A stretch of DNA of 64,000 nucleotides. Origin: an uncultured Clostridia bacterium. Lineage in GTDB: Bacteria; Bacillota; Clostridia; Monoglobales; Monoglobaceae. The notes under the pieces were generated by a model. That model worked only from the letters and a program-made list of their open reading frames with translations. It was not told the DNA's origin and ran no database searches. The DNA lies in assembly GCA_910580105.1 (NCBI GenBank), contig CAJTWN010000009.1, positions 1 to 64,000 of the forward strand. Reading direction: 5' to 3'. Positions 16,624 to 25,697 of this stretch are shown piece after piece; position 1 is the stretch's first letter; every line of letters begins with the position of its first letter. The translations under genes were made by a program, and so were the position numbers.

Positions 16624-19600
16624 TTAATTCATCGAGTAAATATCAATGTCATCAAAGCACAAAACGCCTTTCCAGCCTACGGTCAGCTTATACACGTTTG
16701 CTGCGGCGGTATTTTTAAACCCAAATGTGGTTGTACCGTCCACAAACGGCGTTAAATTCTCCAGCGTATTCCCCTGATACAGTTCAAACGTCTTCTGTGC
16801 AAAGTCAATTACAGCCCGGACATATACCCAATCTGTGCTGTACGGGAAGGTTACATCGGTCTGCGCCGGATCATTTGTAAGGGTGCCATAGGTCTGCGCC
16901 GCCTTTAACTGCGGGATACGGCTGCTGGCAAAATAGAGTTCAAAAATCTCTGCCCCCGCTGCATCCAAAAGTTTAAGGGAAACGGGATCATCGGTGGTGT
17001 CCACCCGCTTTATCCGCATATCGCAATAAAGCAGCTTGCCGCTTTCCACCGCCGGCGCCGGTGTTGCCGTGCCGTCCGCATCATGGGTATCAATGGTCAT
17101 CTCGATGGGAATCTGTGATTTTCTTGACCCTGCAATATAGCTCGACTGATTGACCGAGTCACCACTTTTAATGGTATAGAAATTTGCAGTTTTCGTGGTA
17201 TTCTGATTCCAGACAATGTAATCATCATTTGCCAGGTTCGGAACATTGATCACCGTATTGCTTACATTCACTGCATTATCAAAATTCTGGGTGACAAATC
17301 TTTGGCTTACCGTTCCGGTTTCCCCTTCATCGCCTCCGCCGCCGGTTCCCGGCGTTACAGAATAAACATTTACATCATCAAAGCCCAGGACGCCTTTGAT
17401 TCCTGTTGTCATCTTATACAGATTGGCAGCCCCGGAATTCTTAAATGCAAAGGTATCAACACCATTCACAAAGGGCGCCAAGGTATCCAGCGTTGCACCC
17501 TGGTACAGCCCGAATGTCTTATCATTGAAATTGAGAATGGCACGGATGTATACCCAATCGGTACTGTACGGGAAGGTTACATCGGTCTGCGTCGGGTCGT
17601 TTGTAAGGGTGCCATAGGTCTGCGCCGCCTTTAACTGCGGAATGCGGCCGCTGGCAAAACTCAGTTCAAAAATCTCCGCTCCTGCCGAATCCATCAGCTT
17701 AAAGGAAACCGGATCATCGGTGGTGTCCACCCTTCTCAGGCGCATATCATAATAGATCAGTTTATCGCCGTCAAGCGCAGGCGCCGGAACTGCATCACCG
17801 CTCGCGTTATGGGTATCAAGGGTCATCTCGATGGGAATCTGTGACTTTCTTGATCCCATAATATAATTAGACGGATTTCCGGAATCTCCGCTCTTAATCG
17901 TATAGAAATTTGCGGTTCTTGTGGTGTTCTGATTCCAGACAATATAATCATTATTTGCCAAATTCGGAACGTGCATCACTGTATTGCTCACACTTGTTAC
18001 ATTGTCAAAATTCTGTGCCGCAAAATGCCGGTTGATGGTTCCTGCACCGATATTTCCGGTAACTTCTGTTGGCAGCTGGACATCGCCGCCCGTCTGTTCC
18101 TGATCAACAATATATACTGCAACATCGTCAAAGCCAAGAGAACCCTTTACTCCTGTTGTTAACTTATACAAATCAGCGGCGCTGGTGTTTTTAAATGAAA
18201 ACGTTTGGGTTCCCGTCACAAAGGGCATCATGGTATCCTGCGTTGCTCCCTGATAGAGTTCAAAGGTTTTATCTGTGAAGTTGAGAATTGCACGGATATA
18301 AACCCAATCTTCGGTGAACGGATACGTCACATTGGTCTGGGCCGAATCGGCAGTTAATGTTCCGTATGTTTGATTTGTTTTCAGCTGTGGAATCATATTG
18401 GCTGAGAAGGAAAGCTCGAAAATCTCTGCCCCAGCTGAATCCAGCAGTTTAAAGGATACCGGGTCATCCGACAGGCTGACCCTTTTCAGCCGCATATCAT
18501 AATAGACCAGCTTATCACTGCTCGTTACAGGCGCCGGGGTAGCGGTGCCGCTGGCATCGTGGGTATCAATCTTCATTTCGATTGGGACCGCAGCCTTTCT
18601 GCTGCCAATCAAATGGGCAGAGCGGTTGATGCCATCCGTGTTGCGCAGCGCATAAAGACCGGATGTTTTCGTTGTATTCTGATTCCAGATTACATAGTCA
18701 TCGTTTGCAAGGTTTGGCGACTGAATCGTTTTCGGATCCGCATTCAGGAAGGTTGAATTCTTAAAATTCACCGCCAGATGATGCTGGGTTATGGTGCCTG
18801 CCCCTACGTTTCCAACAACCTCCGTCGGCAGCTCTTCCTCTACCGGACCTGTGGATTCTTCCTTTCCATACACGCCGAATTCGTATATATTCAGGTTGTT
18901 GTCCGCCTGTCCCGCCTGTGTTACATAAAGCCGTACATAACGTGTTTTCACCGGCGCCACAAAACGGTCGGTAATATTATAGGTGTTGTCTGTAATGGTA
19001 TCTTTGTCCGTCCATGTCTGTCCGTCAGCGCTGATCTGGAACTTAAAGTCCTTGGTATTTACCGAAGCCGCAAGTTTGGTGCCTCCATGCCGGACTACCC
19101 AGCGGTTTATCAGGTATTCTTCGCCCAAATCAACCGCAATGTATTTATCCCCGGCAGCTGTACTCTTCCATACCGTGGTATAGTCATCGTCCACAGCATT
19201 GGCGGCCGCATATCCGTCATCTGCACCGGAGCTTGTTACCGTCTTATTCTTAACAAGATTTATCCCCAAATCATCGTGGAGCTGTTGTTTGACATATGTT
19301 CCCCAGAAACTTGTTGGCGGATATGAATAAACCGCATCATTCTTCCAGTTTGCCGCATCCCCCAAAATTTTCGGTGAAGATGTGGGATGGAAACACCAGC
19401 CTGTCCAGTTGGCAAGATTCCCATAGGTCTCTTCATCGTTCATCCAAGCAAACAGCTCCGGAACCCACTTATCATGCCACATGGACGTCCCCTGCGCATA
19501 ATTGCCCATATTGGGGTCGTCCGGATCCCATCCGTTTTCGCCGATAAGCACCGGATATTTCTTTCTTGCATTGCCGATTGACGCATCCCAATTTGCAGTT

Positions 19601-20376
19601 CTGCCTTTCCAGGGATATATATGGGTGTCGTATACAATACCATTCCCTGTTTTTGCACTGTTGTTTTCCGTTCCCTGGTCAACCAGGTCATAATTTGACT
19701 CGCCGCCAATTCCCGACAGGCTGTATCCCCAATCAAGGCCGGCTGCAATAATGATATTCTTTGCCCCAAGGTCGCGGATCATTTCCACCACCTGCTGATG
19801 CCCTGTAATATTGCTGCCATTGCCATTACGCCACACGTCCCACGAAACCGAATGGGGTTCGTTCAAAATACCAAACAAAACGGTGGGGTTATTCGCATAC
19901 TTTGCCGCCGCCTCCTGCCAAAAGGTCAGATACTGCGGATTGTCAAAGCATTTATAATGGTGGAGGTCAAGAACGACATACTTTCCTGCCTCTGAAACCA
20001 TTGATATTACAGAATCAATATAGTTTCGATAACTTTTTCCGCCGTCATTCACATAGGAATAACTGCCGTACCAGCCGGAAACGCTGACAGGCAGGCGGAT
20101 TAAATTGGCATCCCAATTCTCCATTGCTTCCTTTGTAGAACGTGTAATTCTCTCTACGCCCGGTGTGCCTGTCCACTCTGCTCCGGGAATATTCAGTCCC
20201 GTCAGCCGGACAACCGTATTCTCATCATCCGCCAATACAATTTTGTTTCCGCTTACCTTCAGCATACGGGACCGGTTTACGGTTCCGGTATCCGCAAATA
20301 CGCTGAATCCCCATAGGCCTATCAACATCTGTACCGCCAGCACCAGTGCCAACATTTTCTTTTGTGTCATTCTCAT
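16624..20376 (-). CDS. Secreted multidomain GH5 glycoside hydrolase
   Basis: 1250 residues from ATG 20376, which has AAGGAGGGG six bases upstream; a longer in-frame start at 20460 lacks this. Signal peptide 1-28. Residues about 35-370 are a GH5 (cellulase A clan) catalytic domain: acid/base Glu in GILNEPHS (E173), His in YDTHIYPW (H252), nucleophile Glu in VLIGENGW (E280). Residues about 373-505 are an F5/8-type C (CBM32-like) module. From 515 to the end there are three repeats of about 235 residues, each starting near 'GNIGAGTI' and containing NLANDDYIVWNQNTT and DWVYIRAILNF; they look like concanavalin-type beta-sandwich binding modules. Likely cleaves a beta-linked plant polysaccharide outside the cell; exact substrate not deducible. 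Confidence 0.9.
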   Translation of the reverse strand: MRMTQKKMLALVLAVQMLIGLWGFSVFADTGTVNRSRMLKVSGNKIVLADDENTVVRLTGLNIPGAEWTGTPGVERITRSTKEAMENWDANLIRLPVSVSGWYGSYSYVNDGGKSYRNYIDSVISMVSEAGKYVVLDLHHYKCFDNPQYLTFWQEAAAKYANNPTVLFGILNEPHSVSWDVWRNGNGSNITGHQQVVEMIRDLGAKNIIIAAGLDWGYSLSGIGGESNYDLVDQGTENNSAKTGNGIVYDTHIYPWKGRTANWDASIGNARKKYPVLIGENGWDPDDPNMGNYAQGTSMWHDKWVPELFAWMNDEETYGNLANWTGWCFHPTSSPKILGDAANWKNDAVYSYPPTSFWGTYVKQQLHDDLGINLVKNKTVTSSGADDGYAAANAVDDDYTTVWKSTAAGDKYIAVDLGEEYLINRWVVRHGGTKLAASVNTKDFKFQISADGQTWTDKDTITDNTYNITDRFVAPVKTRYVRLYVTQAGQADNNLNIYEFGVYGKEESTGPVEEELPTEVVGNVGAGTITQHHLAVNFKNSTFLNADPKTIQSPNLANDDYVIWNQNTTKTSGLYALRNTDGINRSAHLIGSRKAAVPIEMKIDTHDASGTATPAPVTSSDKLVYYDMRLKRVSLSDDPVSFKLLDSAGAEIFELSFSANMIPQLKTNQTYGTLTADSAQTNVTYPFTEDWVYIRAILNFTDKTFELYQGATQDTMMPFVTGTQTFSFKNTSAADLYKLTTGVKGSLGFDDVAVYIVDQEQTGGDVQLPTEVTGNIGAGTINRHFAAQNFDNVTSVSNTVMHVPNLANNDYIVWNQNTTRTANFYTIKSGDSGNPSNYIMGSRKSQIPIEMTLDTHNASGDAVPAPALDGDKLIYYDMRLRRVDTTDDPVSFKLMDSAGAEIFELSFASGRIPQLKAAQTYGTLTNDPTQTDVTFPYSTDWVYIRAILNFNDKTFGLYQGATLDTLAPFVNGVDTFAFKNSGAANLYKMTTGIKGVLGFDDVNVYSVTPGTGGGGDEGETGTVSQRFVTQNFDNAVNVSNTVINVPNLANDDYIVWNQNTTKTANFYTIKSGDSVNQSSYIAGSRKSQIPIEMTIDTHDADGTATPAPAVESGKLLYCDMRIKRVDTTDDPVSLKLLDAAGAEIFELYFASSRIPQLKAAQTYGTLTNDPAQTDVTFPYSTDWVYVRAVIDFAQKTFELYQGNTLENLTPFVDGTTTFGFKNTAAANVYKLTVGWKGVLCFDDIDIYSMN

Positions 20377-20719
20377 AATGCCCCTCCTTAATAATTTATT
20401 CTGGTATTTCCAGTTAATTCCATGGTAGCAGATGACAATTTCGTTGTCAATAAGTTCCATCCGTTTCCTTTATTTAAAAAAAGGAATCTTTTTAAAAACC
20501 CCTATTTAATTTATCTATACTATATAAAAATTCCAGATTATTTTTGTATATTCATACAGACAAGCGCCATTATAATGTATTGACAGTATAGATGACCATA
20601 TGTTACGTTATTTTTGACAAAAATTTCAATCATCAAACCACAGAAAGGAGACCGTCCGATGGTTTAATTTGTCAACTATAATCACACACAAATGAAAAAA
20701 TTAAAAAAGGAGAAGAATT
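20377..20719. other. Divergent intergenic region
   Basis: Separates the leftward GH5 gene from the rightward RCC1 gene. It holds the GH5 ribosome binding site (GGAGG 20387-20383), a TATAAT at about 20572 without a convincing -35, and two TTGACA-like motifs (near 20580 and 20615). No gene recognised. Confidence 0.4.
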
Positions 20720-22573
20720 ATGAAAACGCAAAAAAGATTACTGAGTTTAATGTTGGTCGTTGCTTTGATGACAATTTTATTCGGCGCAATGACAACAACG
20801 GTCACAGGCTCTGCACAGAAACCCACATATTTTCGGGTTGATGTTGGTGAATTCTATTATGCAGTAATAACCGACAACAATGAATTAAAACTGAGCGGCT
20901 TTAGTTTTGTATTTGGCCTCGATAGACAGTATTATGGTTCCTTCGAAGATAATACGCCATTCGATCAGGATGTGGTTTCCATCAGTAATGGACGTTATCT
21001 CAAAACGGATGGCTCCCTCTGGGAATTGACCGATTTCGCAACAAAATACTGCATTGAGAAGAGCGGCGTGGTTGAAGTAGGCCCTGGATATTATATTATG
21101 GATGACGGCACCATAGTAGGGAACTATCAGCTTCGGCCGCAGATTGATCCTGATGTAGTTCCCCCTGCCGGAAAAATGGTGGCATTTAGCAAAGCAACCG
21201 AAGTAAATGGATACCCATTTGAACTTCATTCCGGTACTGCAACTTGGGCGATTGCTGTCTGTACAGACGGCAGTGTCTGGACACAGGGCAGTTATGAAAT
21301 TGAAATGCATGACCAATACGATTATGATGAAAATGGCAACTGGGTGGTAACATGGCAGGATGAAACGATAAATCCAATTGAAACAGATTGGTATGAACGC
21401 ACGATAACGGTGACGCCGCCGGTAAGTACAAACAAAGTTGTGCGGGATATATCCACAAGCATCTATACAAATCCACATACCATGAGCATTGTCAACAACA
21501 CACTCTATGGTGCAGGCCACGGAACAGACGGACAGCTGGGCTGGGGATTCTTTGGTTCAGCCTACAGTCCTGCCATGGCAGAAACTGCTCCTTATGGTAC
21601 GATAGATAATGTACAAAAAGTTTCCGCAGGCAACCGGTTCACGCTTGCTCTGAAATCAGACGGCACTGTCTGGGCCTCCGGTTATAATGAAGAATATGGA
21701 ACGTTGGGAAATGGCAACAAAGAGAATCAAAAAAGATTCGTGCAGGTGCAGGGACTCACAAATGTAATAGATATTGCGGCAGGCAAGCGGCATTCTTTGG
21801 CACTGAAGGCTGACGGCACCGTATGGGCGTGGGGCTCAAGCAGCAACGGCCAGCTCGGTCAGGGCAACCGCGTTCCCTGCATGACGCCTGTCCAGGTAAA
21901 ATCTCCGGACGGCTCTGGCTATCTCAATAATATAAGAAAGATTTCGGCCGGAAGTGACGCAAGTTATGCCATTACAAATGACCACAAACTCTATGCCTGG
22001 GGAAATAACTATCATGGACAGCTTGGCGATGGTACAACCATTGAGCAGCTGCGTCCCGAACTCATCAATATCCAAAATGTAAAAGACATCGTAGCCGCAC
22101 AGGATTTTGTAATTGCTGTTATGAATGACAGCGACGGCAGCCTGATGTCCTGGGGCCGGGATACCTATGGTTGTCTGGGCCAATACAGTGTACTGGATAC
22201 GACCGCCGTACAGCCCGGTTATGTTATGAAAGGCTATAATTCCAAACTGACCGGCATTGTCTCTGTTTCTGCCGGCGCAGATCACTGTGCTGCAATTGAC
22301 AAATACGGAAAGCTTTGGGTATGGGGCCGCAACAATGCGGGCCAGCTTGGCGAAGGCGGCACTGCCCCCAGAAACTATGCAGCCCATGCAAAAAATATAA
22401 ACGGGAACGGAGATCTGTGTGATGTCATGAAGGTTTCCTGCGGTAAATGGTACACCATGGCAGTCCTTACAGATGGCACTGTTCTGGGCTTTGGCTCCAA
22501 CGAAAGAGGTCAGTTGGGTGTTGGCACAATGGGCGGAGCAAACCGGCTGCTTCCTGTTGTGACACAGTTTTAA
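20720..22573 (+). CDS. Secreted RCC1-repeat beta-propeller protein
   Basis: 617 residues with AAGGAGAAG before the ATG and a signal peptide (1-33). From about residue 255 to the end come seven RCC1-type repeats, each of the form 'SAG..H.LALK.DGTVWAWG.N..GQLG' (for example HSLALKADGTVWAWGSS). Seven repeats fit one complete seven-bladed propeller. The first 250 residues look like a less regular, related beta domain. Bacterial secreted RCC1 propellers are usually binding proteins; no catalytic motif is seen. Its neighbours are a glycosidase and a CRISPR array, so it is probably its own unit, ended by the hairpin at 22684. Confidence 0.85.
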   Translation: MKTQKRLLSLMLVVALMTILFGAMTTTVTGSAQKPTYFRVDVGEFYYAVITDNNELKLSGFSFVFGLDRQYYGSFEDNTPFDQDVVSISNGRYLKTDGSLWELTDFATKYCIEKSGVVEVGPGYYIMDDGTIVGNYQLRPQIDPDVVPPAGKMVAFSKATEVNGYPFELHSGTATWAIAVCTDGSVWTQGSYEIEMHDQYDYDENGNWVVTWQDETINPIETDWYERTITVTPPVSTNKVVRDISTSIYTNPHTMSIVNNTLYGAGHGTDGQLGWGFFGSAYSPAMAETAPYGTIDNVQKVSAGNRFTLALKSDGTVWASGYNEEYGTLGNGNKENQKRFVQVQGLTNVIDIAAGKRHSLALKADGTVWAWGSSSNGQLGQGNRVPCMTPVQVKSPDGSGYLNNIRKISAGSDASYAITNDHKLYAWGNNYHGQLGDGTTIEQLRPELINIQNVKDIVAAQDFVIAVMNDSDGSLMSWGRDTYGCLGQYSVLDTTAVQPGYVMKGYNSKLTGIVSVSAGADHCAAIDKYGKLWVWGRNNAGQLGEGGTAPRNYAAHAKNINGNGDLCDVMKVSCGKWYTMAVLTDGTVLGFGSNERGQLGVGTMGGANRLLPVVTQF

Positions 22574-22683
22574 GGTCTGCGCATCAAGGCCGTCTTTTGA
22601 ATGATGGTTTGTGCATTTCTCTGATGGAGACACACGGACTTTTTCTTGAAAAAAGCAAGGGCTTATGACAACGCATTCTGTTT

Positions 22684-22717
22684 ACAGACAGCCGCATCCG
22701 GGCGGCTGTCTGTTTTT
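22684..22717. terminator. Terminator after the RCC1 gene
   Basis: ACAGACAGCCGC and GCGGCTGTCTGT pair around ATCCGG and are followed by TTTTT. It lies 110 bases after the RCC1 stop codon. Confidence 0.85.
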
Positions 22718-22918
22718 ATCTGTCTGTTCCTGTGTTCTATGAACGCCCTCTTCTTTTTTGTATTTCAATTCACCACTCTAAACTCTTGCTGTGTTTTCTT
22801 TTTTCATGTTTTACCCGTCCGGTGCGAAGGACAGGCACCCGGAAATTCCACGGGAGATTCGCACCGCCTATTTTAGCATTATGAAAAAAGATTTGTATGG
22901 CAAACATCTTTTTCCAAC

Positions 22919-22947
22919 TTGACTTTTGGCGAACAAGAATGTAAAAT
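22919..22947 (+). promoter_or_regulatory. Promoter in the CRISPR leader
   Basis: TTGACT (22919-22924) and TAAAAT (22942-22947), spacing 17, ending 36 bases before the first repeat. Between them lies AAAATAGC...GCTATTTT, a small inverted repeat next to the array. This is where a leader promoter for the crRNA precursor is expected. Confidence 0.6.
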
Positions 22948-22983
22948 GAAAAAAATAGCTCCTATTCATTGGCTATTTTTGCT

Positions 22984-23801
22984 GTCGCATTCTGTGCAGA
23001 ATGCGTGGATTGAAATTTCTCCAATCATATCCAATGATTTCCCGGTTGCGTCGCATTCTGTGCAGAATGCGTGGATTGAAATCTCTTACATATCCATGTA
23101 TAACTGGTTTGCCCCCAGTCGCATTCTGTGCAGAACGCGTGGATTGAAATACCCGGAAGCACGCCGTTTGGAATTGGCGTTGGCGTCGCATTCTTTGCAA
23201 AACCTGTGAATTAAATTCGTAGGGGCGGCCCCGTGTGGCCGCCCGTTTTTCGCATCCTGCATAGAAGGCGTGGATTGAAATCTGTTTTGTTTTTGCTGCC
23301 ACTTTGTAATATCCGGTCGCATTCTTTGCAGAACCCGTGGATTAAATTCGTAGGGGCGGCCCCGTGTGGCCGCCCGTTTTTCGCATCCTGCATAGAAGGC
23401 GTGGATTGAAATCTGTTTTGTTTTTGCTGCCACTTTGTAATATCCGGTCGCATTCTTTGCAGAACCCGTGGATTAAATTCGTAGGGGCGGCCCCGTGTGG
23501 CCGCCCGTTTTTCGCATCCTGCATAGAAGGCGCGGATTGAAATGTGCAATCATGGCGCGATGCGCCATGGCTGTGCGGTCTCCTCCTATGCAGAACCTGT
23601 GAATTGAATTCGTAGGGGCGGCCCCATGTGGCCGCCCGTTTTCCGCATTCTGCATAGAAGGCGTGGATTGAAATATATTTTGTTTTTGCTGCCACTTTGT
23701 AATATCCGGTCGCATTCTGTGCAGAACCCGTGGATTAAATTCGTAGGGGCGGCCCCGTGTGGCCGCCCGTTTTCCGCATCCTGCATAGAAGACGTGGATT
23801 T
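22984..23801 (+). CRISPR. Orphan type I-C-like CRISPR array with decayed, palindrome-filled distal part
   Basis: Repeats of 31-33 bases ending GTGGATTGAAAT, with inner inverted repeat GCATTCTG/CAGAATGC, as in type I-C arrays. Repeats 1-3 (22984-23016, 23050-23082, 23118-23150) are near identical with 33-35-base spacers. Repeats 4-13 alternate between two degenerate forms, one ending GTGGATTAAAT and one with GCATCCTGCATAGAAGG. A 131-bp unit is repeated in tandem from 23185. Five spacer positions (23217, 23348, 23479, 23610, 23741) hold the same 34-base palindromic sequence; three (23282, 23413, 23675) hold another shared spacer. No cas gene is in the window. The intact leader end and decayed far end are normal for an ageing array. 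Confidence 0.85.
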
Positions 23802-23880
23802 ATACCCCCACGGCGGTTGGCTTATGGGGAACTTTTTACATTCTATCTTTATTTTTATTGTTCACATTGTCCTTTTATCA

Positions 23881-23917
23881 AAAATAACCGCGGATTCTCC
23901 GTCCGCGGTTATTTTTT
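23881..23917. terminator. Terminator of the ABC exporter operon
   Basis: AAAATAACCGCGGA and TCCGCGGTTATTTTTT pair around a short loop. On the minus strand it directly follows the stop at 23919. Confidence 0.85.
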
Positions 23918-23918
23918 G

Positions 23919-25697
23919 TTATTGAAACTGTGACCGATACAGCCCGGCATAGATTCCACCGCTCTGCATCAGCTGTGTATGGTTCCCCTGTTCCGCAATA
24001 TCCCCATCCTTCACCACAAGGATGGTATCTGCACTGCGGATGGTGGAAAGGCGGTGGGCAATGACAAAACAGGTTTTCCCTGCCATCAGGGTCCGCATGG
24101 CCTCCTGAATCCGCAGTTCGGTTCGCGTATCCACATTGGACGTAGCCTCATCAAGAATCAGCATCCGGGCATCCAGCAGCATGGCGCGTGCAATGGTCAG
24201 AAGCTGTTTCTGCCCCTGGGAGATCCCCATTCCCCCGCCGTCCAAAACGGTATCATATCCCTGGGGCAGCCGCGAGATGAAGGAATGCACATGGGCTGCC
24301 TTTGCCGCCGCAATAACGTCTGCACGGGTCGCCCCCTTCTTGCCATAGGCAATATTATCATGCACCGTTCCGCTGAACAGCCACGTATCCTGCAAGACCA
24401 TGGCATAGGAAAGACGCAGGCTTCGGCGGGTCACCTGATCAATTTCTATCCCATCCAGCCGGATGGAACCGCTGTTTGGGTCATAAAACCGCATCAGCAG
24501 ATTGATAAGGGTGGTTTTCCCCGCTCCTGTCGGACCGACAATGGCAATCAGTTTCCCCGGTGCAGCGTGCAGGTTCAGGTCATGGATCACAATTTTATCC
24601 GGCAGATAACCAAAGCGGACATGGGTCATCTCCACATCCCCCCGTACCTCTTCCAGCTCTGCCGCACCCGGCGCATCTGCCGGTTCCGGTTCCTCGTCAA
24701 TCAGCCGGAACACCCGTTCTGCCGCCGCACAGGCAGACTGCAATTCACTGACGATATTTGCAATCTCGTTGATCGGGCCGGAAAACTTGCGGGAGTACAA
24801 AACAAAAGAAGAAAGGGCGCCCAAACGCAGATGACCCAGCAAAAAGAGAACGGCGCCGAACATACTGACAAAGGCCAGGGACAGGTTATTGATAAAGTTG
24901 ACAGACGGCCCCGTCATGCTCCCATAGTAATCCGCACGATAATAGGCATCAACCGCCTCGTCATTCTTGGCATCAAAATGCTTGAGAAAATAGGCTTCCC
25001 GGTGATAGGCCTTGGCAGTTTTCTGTCCCGATATGACCTCCTCCACATAGCCGTTGAGTTCTCCCAGCTTTACAGACCGGCTGCGGAACAGCGGCCGCAC
25101 CTTCCGGGTCATATACCGGGTAAAGAGAATGGACGCCGGCACCGTTACCACAAAGACCAGCACCAAAACCGGTGAAATACGCAGCATCATGGCAAAGGAG
25201 CCGACAACGGTGATCACACTGGTCGCAATCTGAAGCAGATCGTTGGACAGGGAAGCATTCACCGTGTCAATATCATAGGAAATGCGGGACACAATGTCAC
25301 CGGTCTGATGCCGGTCAAAGAACGAAACCGGCAGACGCGCCAATTTTTGAAACACATCTTCACGCATACGAAATACAACCTTCTGGCTGAGATGAATCAT
25401 CAAAACAGACAGAACATAGGAAAGTATCGATGAAACAAGATAAAATCCCAGCATCCATCCGCAGTAATAAAAGACCAAAGGAAAGTCCACCTTCCCGGCT
25501 TCGACACCAATCGCATCAATTGCCCGGCCGGAAAGCGCCGGGCCAATCAATGCAAGTAGATTGCTGACAAGGGTCAGAAGGAGGGCTGCCGCCACCATCC
25601 CTTTATGCCTGCATAAATATCCCCAAAGCCGCCGCAAAACCTGTTTACGGTCTTTTGGTTTTTCAGGAAGCCCCCGTGGCTGTTTAGGCAACCTCAT
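23919..25697 (-). CDS. ABC exporter half-transporter, catalytically complete partner
   Basis: 592 residues from ATG 25697, which overlaps the stop of the upstream gene; an in-frame GTG at 25739 is possible. Six membrane helices (residues about 30-310) precede an ATPase domain with Walker A GPTGAGKTTL, Q-loop LQDTWLFSG, signature ISQGQKQ, Walker B MLILDEATSNVD (catalytic Glu present) and switch His in VIAHRLS. It belongs to the MsbA/LmrA-like exporter group (ABCB type). Its partner at 25684-27402 has a degenerate site, so the two make a heterodimer like TM287/288 or LmrCD, which export drugs, lipids or peptides. Cotranscribed with and probably controlled by the MarR regulator. Confidence 0.92.
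   Translation of the reverse strand: MRLPKQPRGLPEKPKDRKQVLRRLWGYLCRHKGMVAAALLLTLVSNLLALIGPALSGRAIDAIGVEAGKVDFPLVFYYCGWMLGFYLVSSILSYVLSVLMIHLSQKVVFRMREDVFQKLARLPVSFFDRHQTGDIVSRISYDIDTVNASLSNDLLQIATSVITVVGSFAMMLRISPVLVLVFVVTVPASILFTRYMTRKVRPLFRSRSVKLGELNGYVEEVISGQKTAKAYHREAYFLKHFDAKNDEAVDAYYRADYYGSMTGPSVNFINNLSLAFVSMFGAVLFLLGHLRLGALSSFVLYSRKFSGPINEIANIVSELQSACAAAERVFRLIDEEPEPADAPGAAELEEVRGDVEMTHVRFGYLPDKIVIHDLNLHAAPGKLIAIVGPTGAGKTTLINLLMRFYDPNSGSIRLDGIEIDQVTRRSLRLSYAMVLQDTWLFSGTVHDNIAYGKKGATRADVIAAAKAAHVHSFISRLPQGYDTVLDGGGMGISQGQKQLLTIARAMLLDARMLILDEATSNVDTRTELRIQEAMRTLMAGKTCFVIAHRLSTIRSADTILVVKDGDIAEQGNHTQLMQSGGIYAGLYRSQFQ

Noticed and set aside
22973..23786. Overlapping minus-strand frames across the CRISPR region
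   Set aside because: They translate CRISPR repeats and palindromes and repeat with the 131-bp unit.
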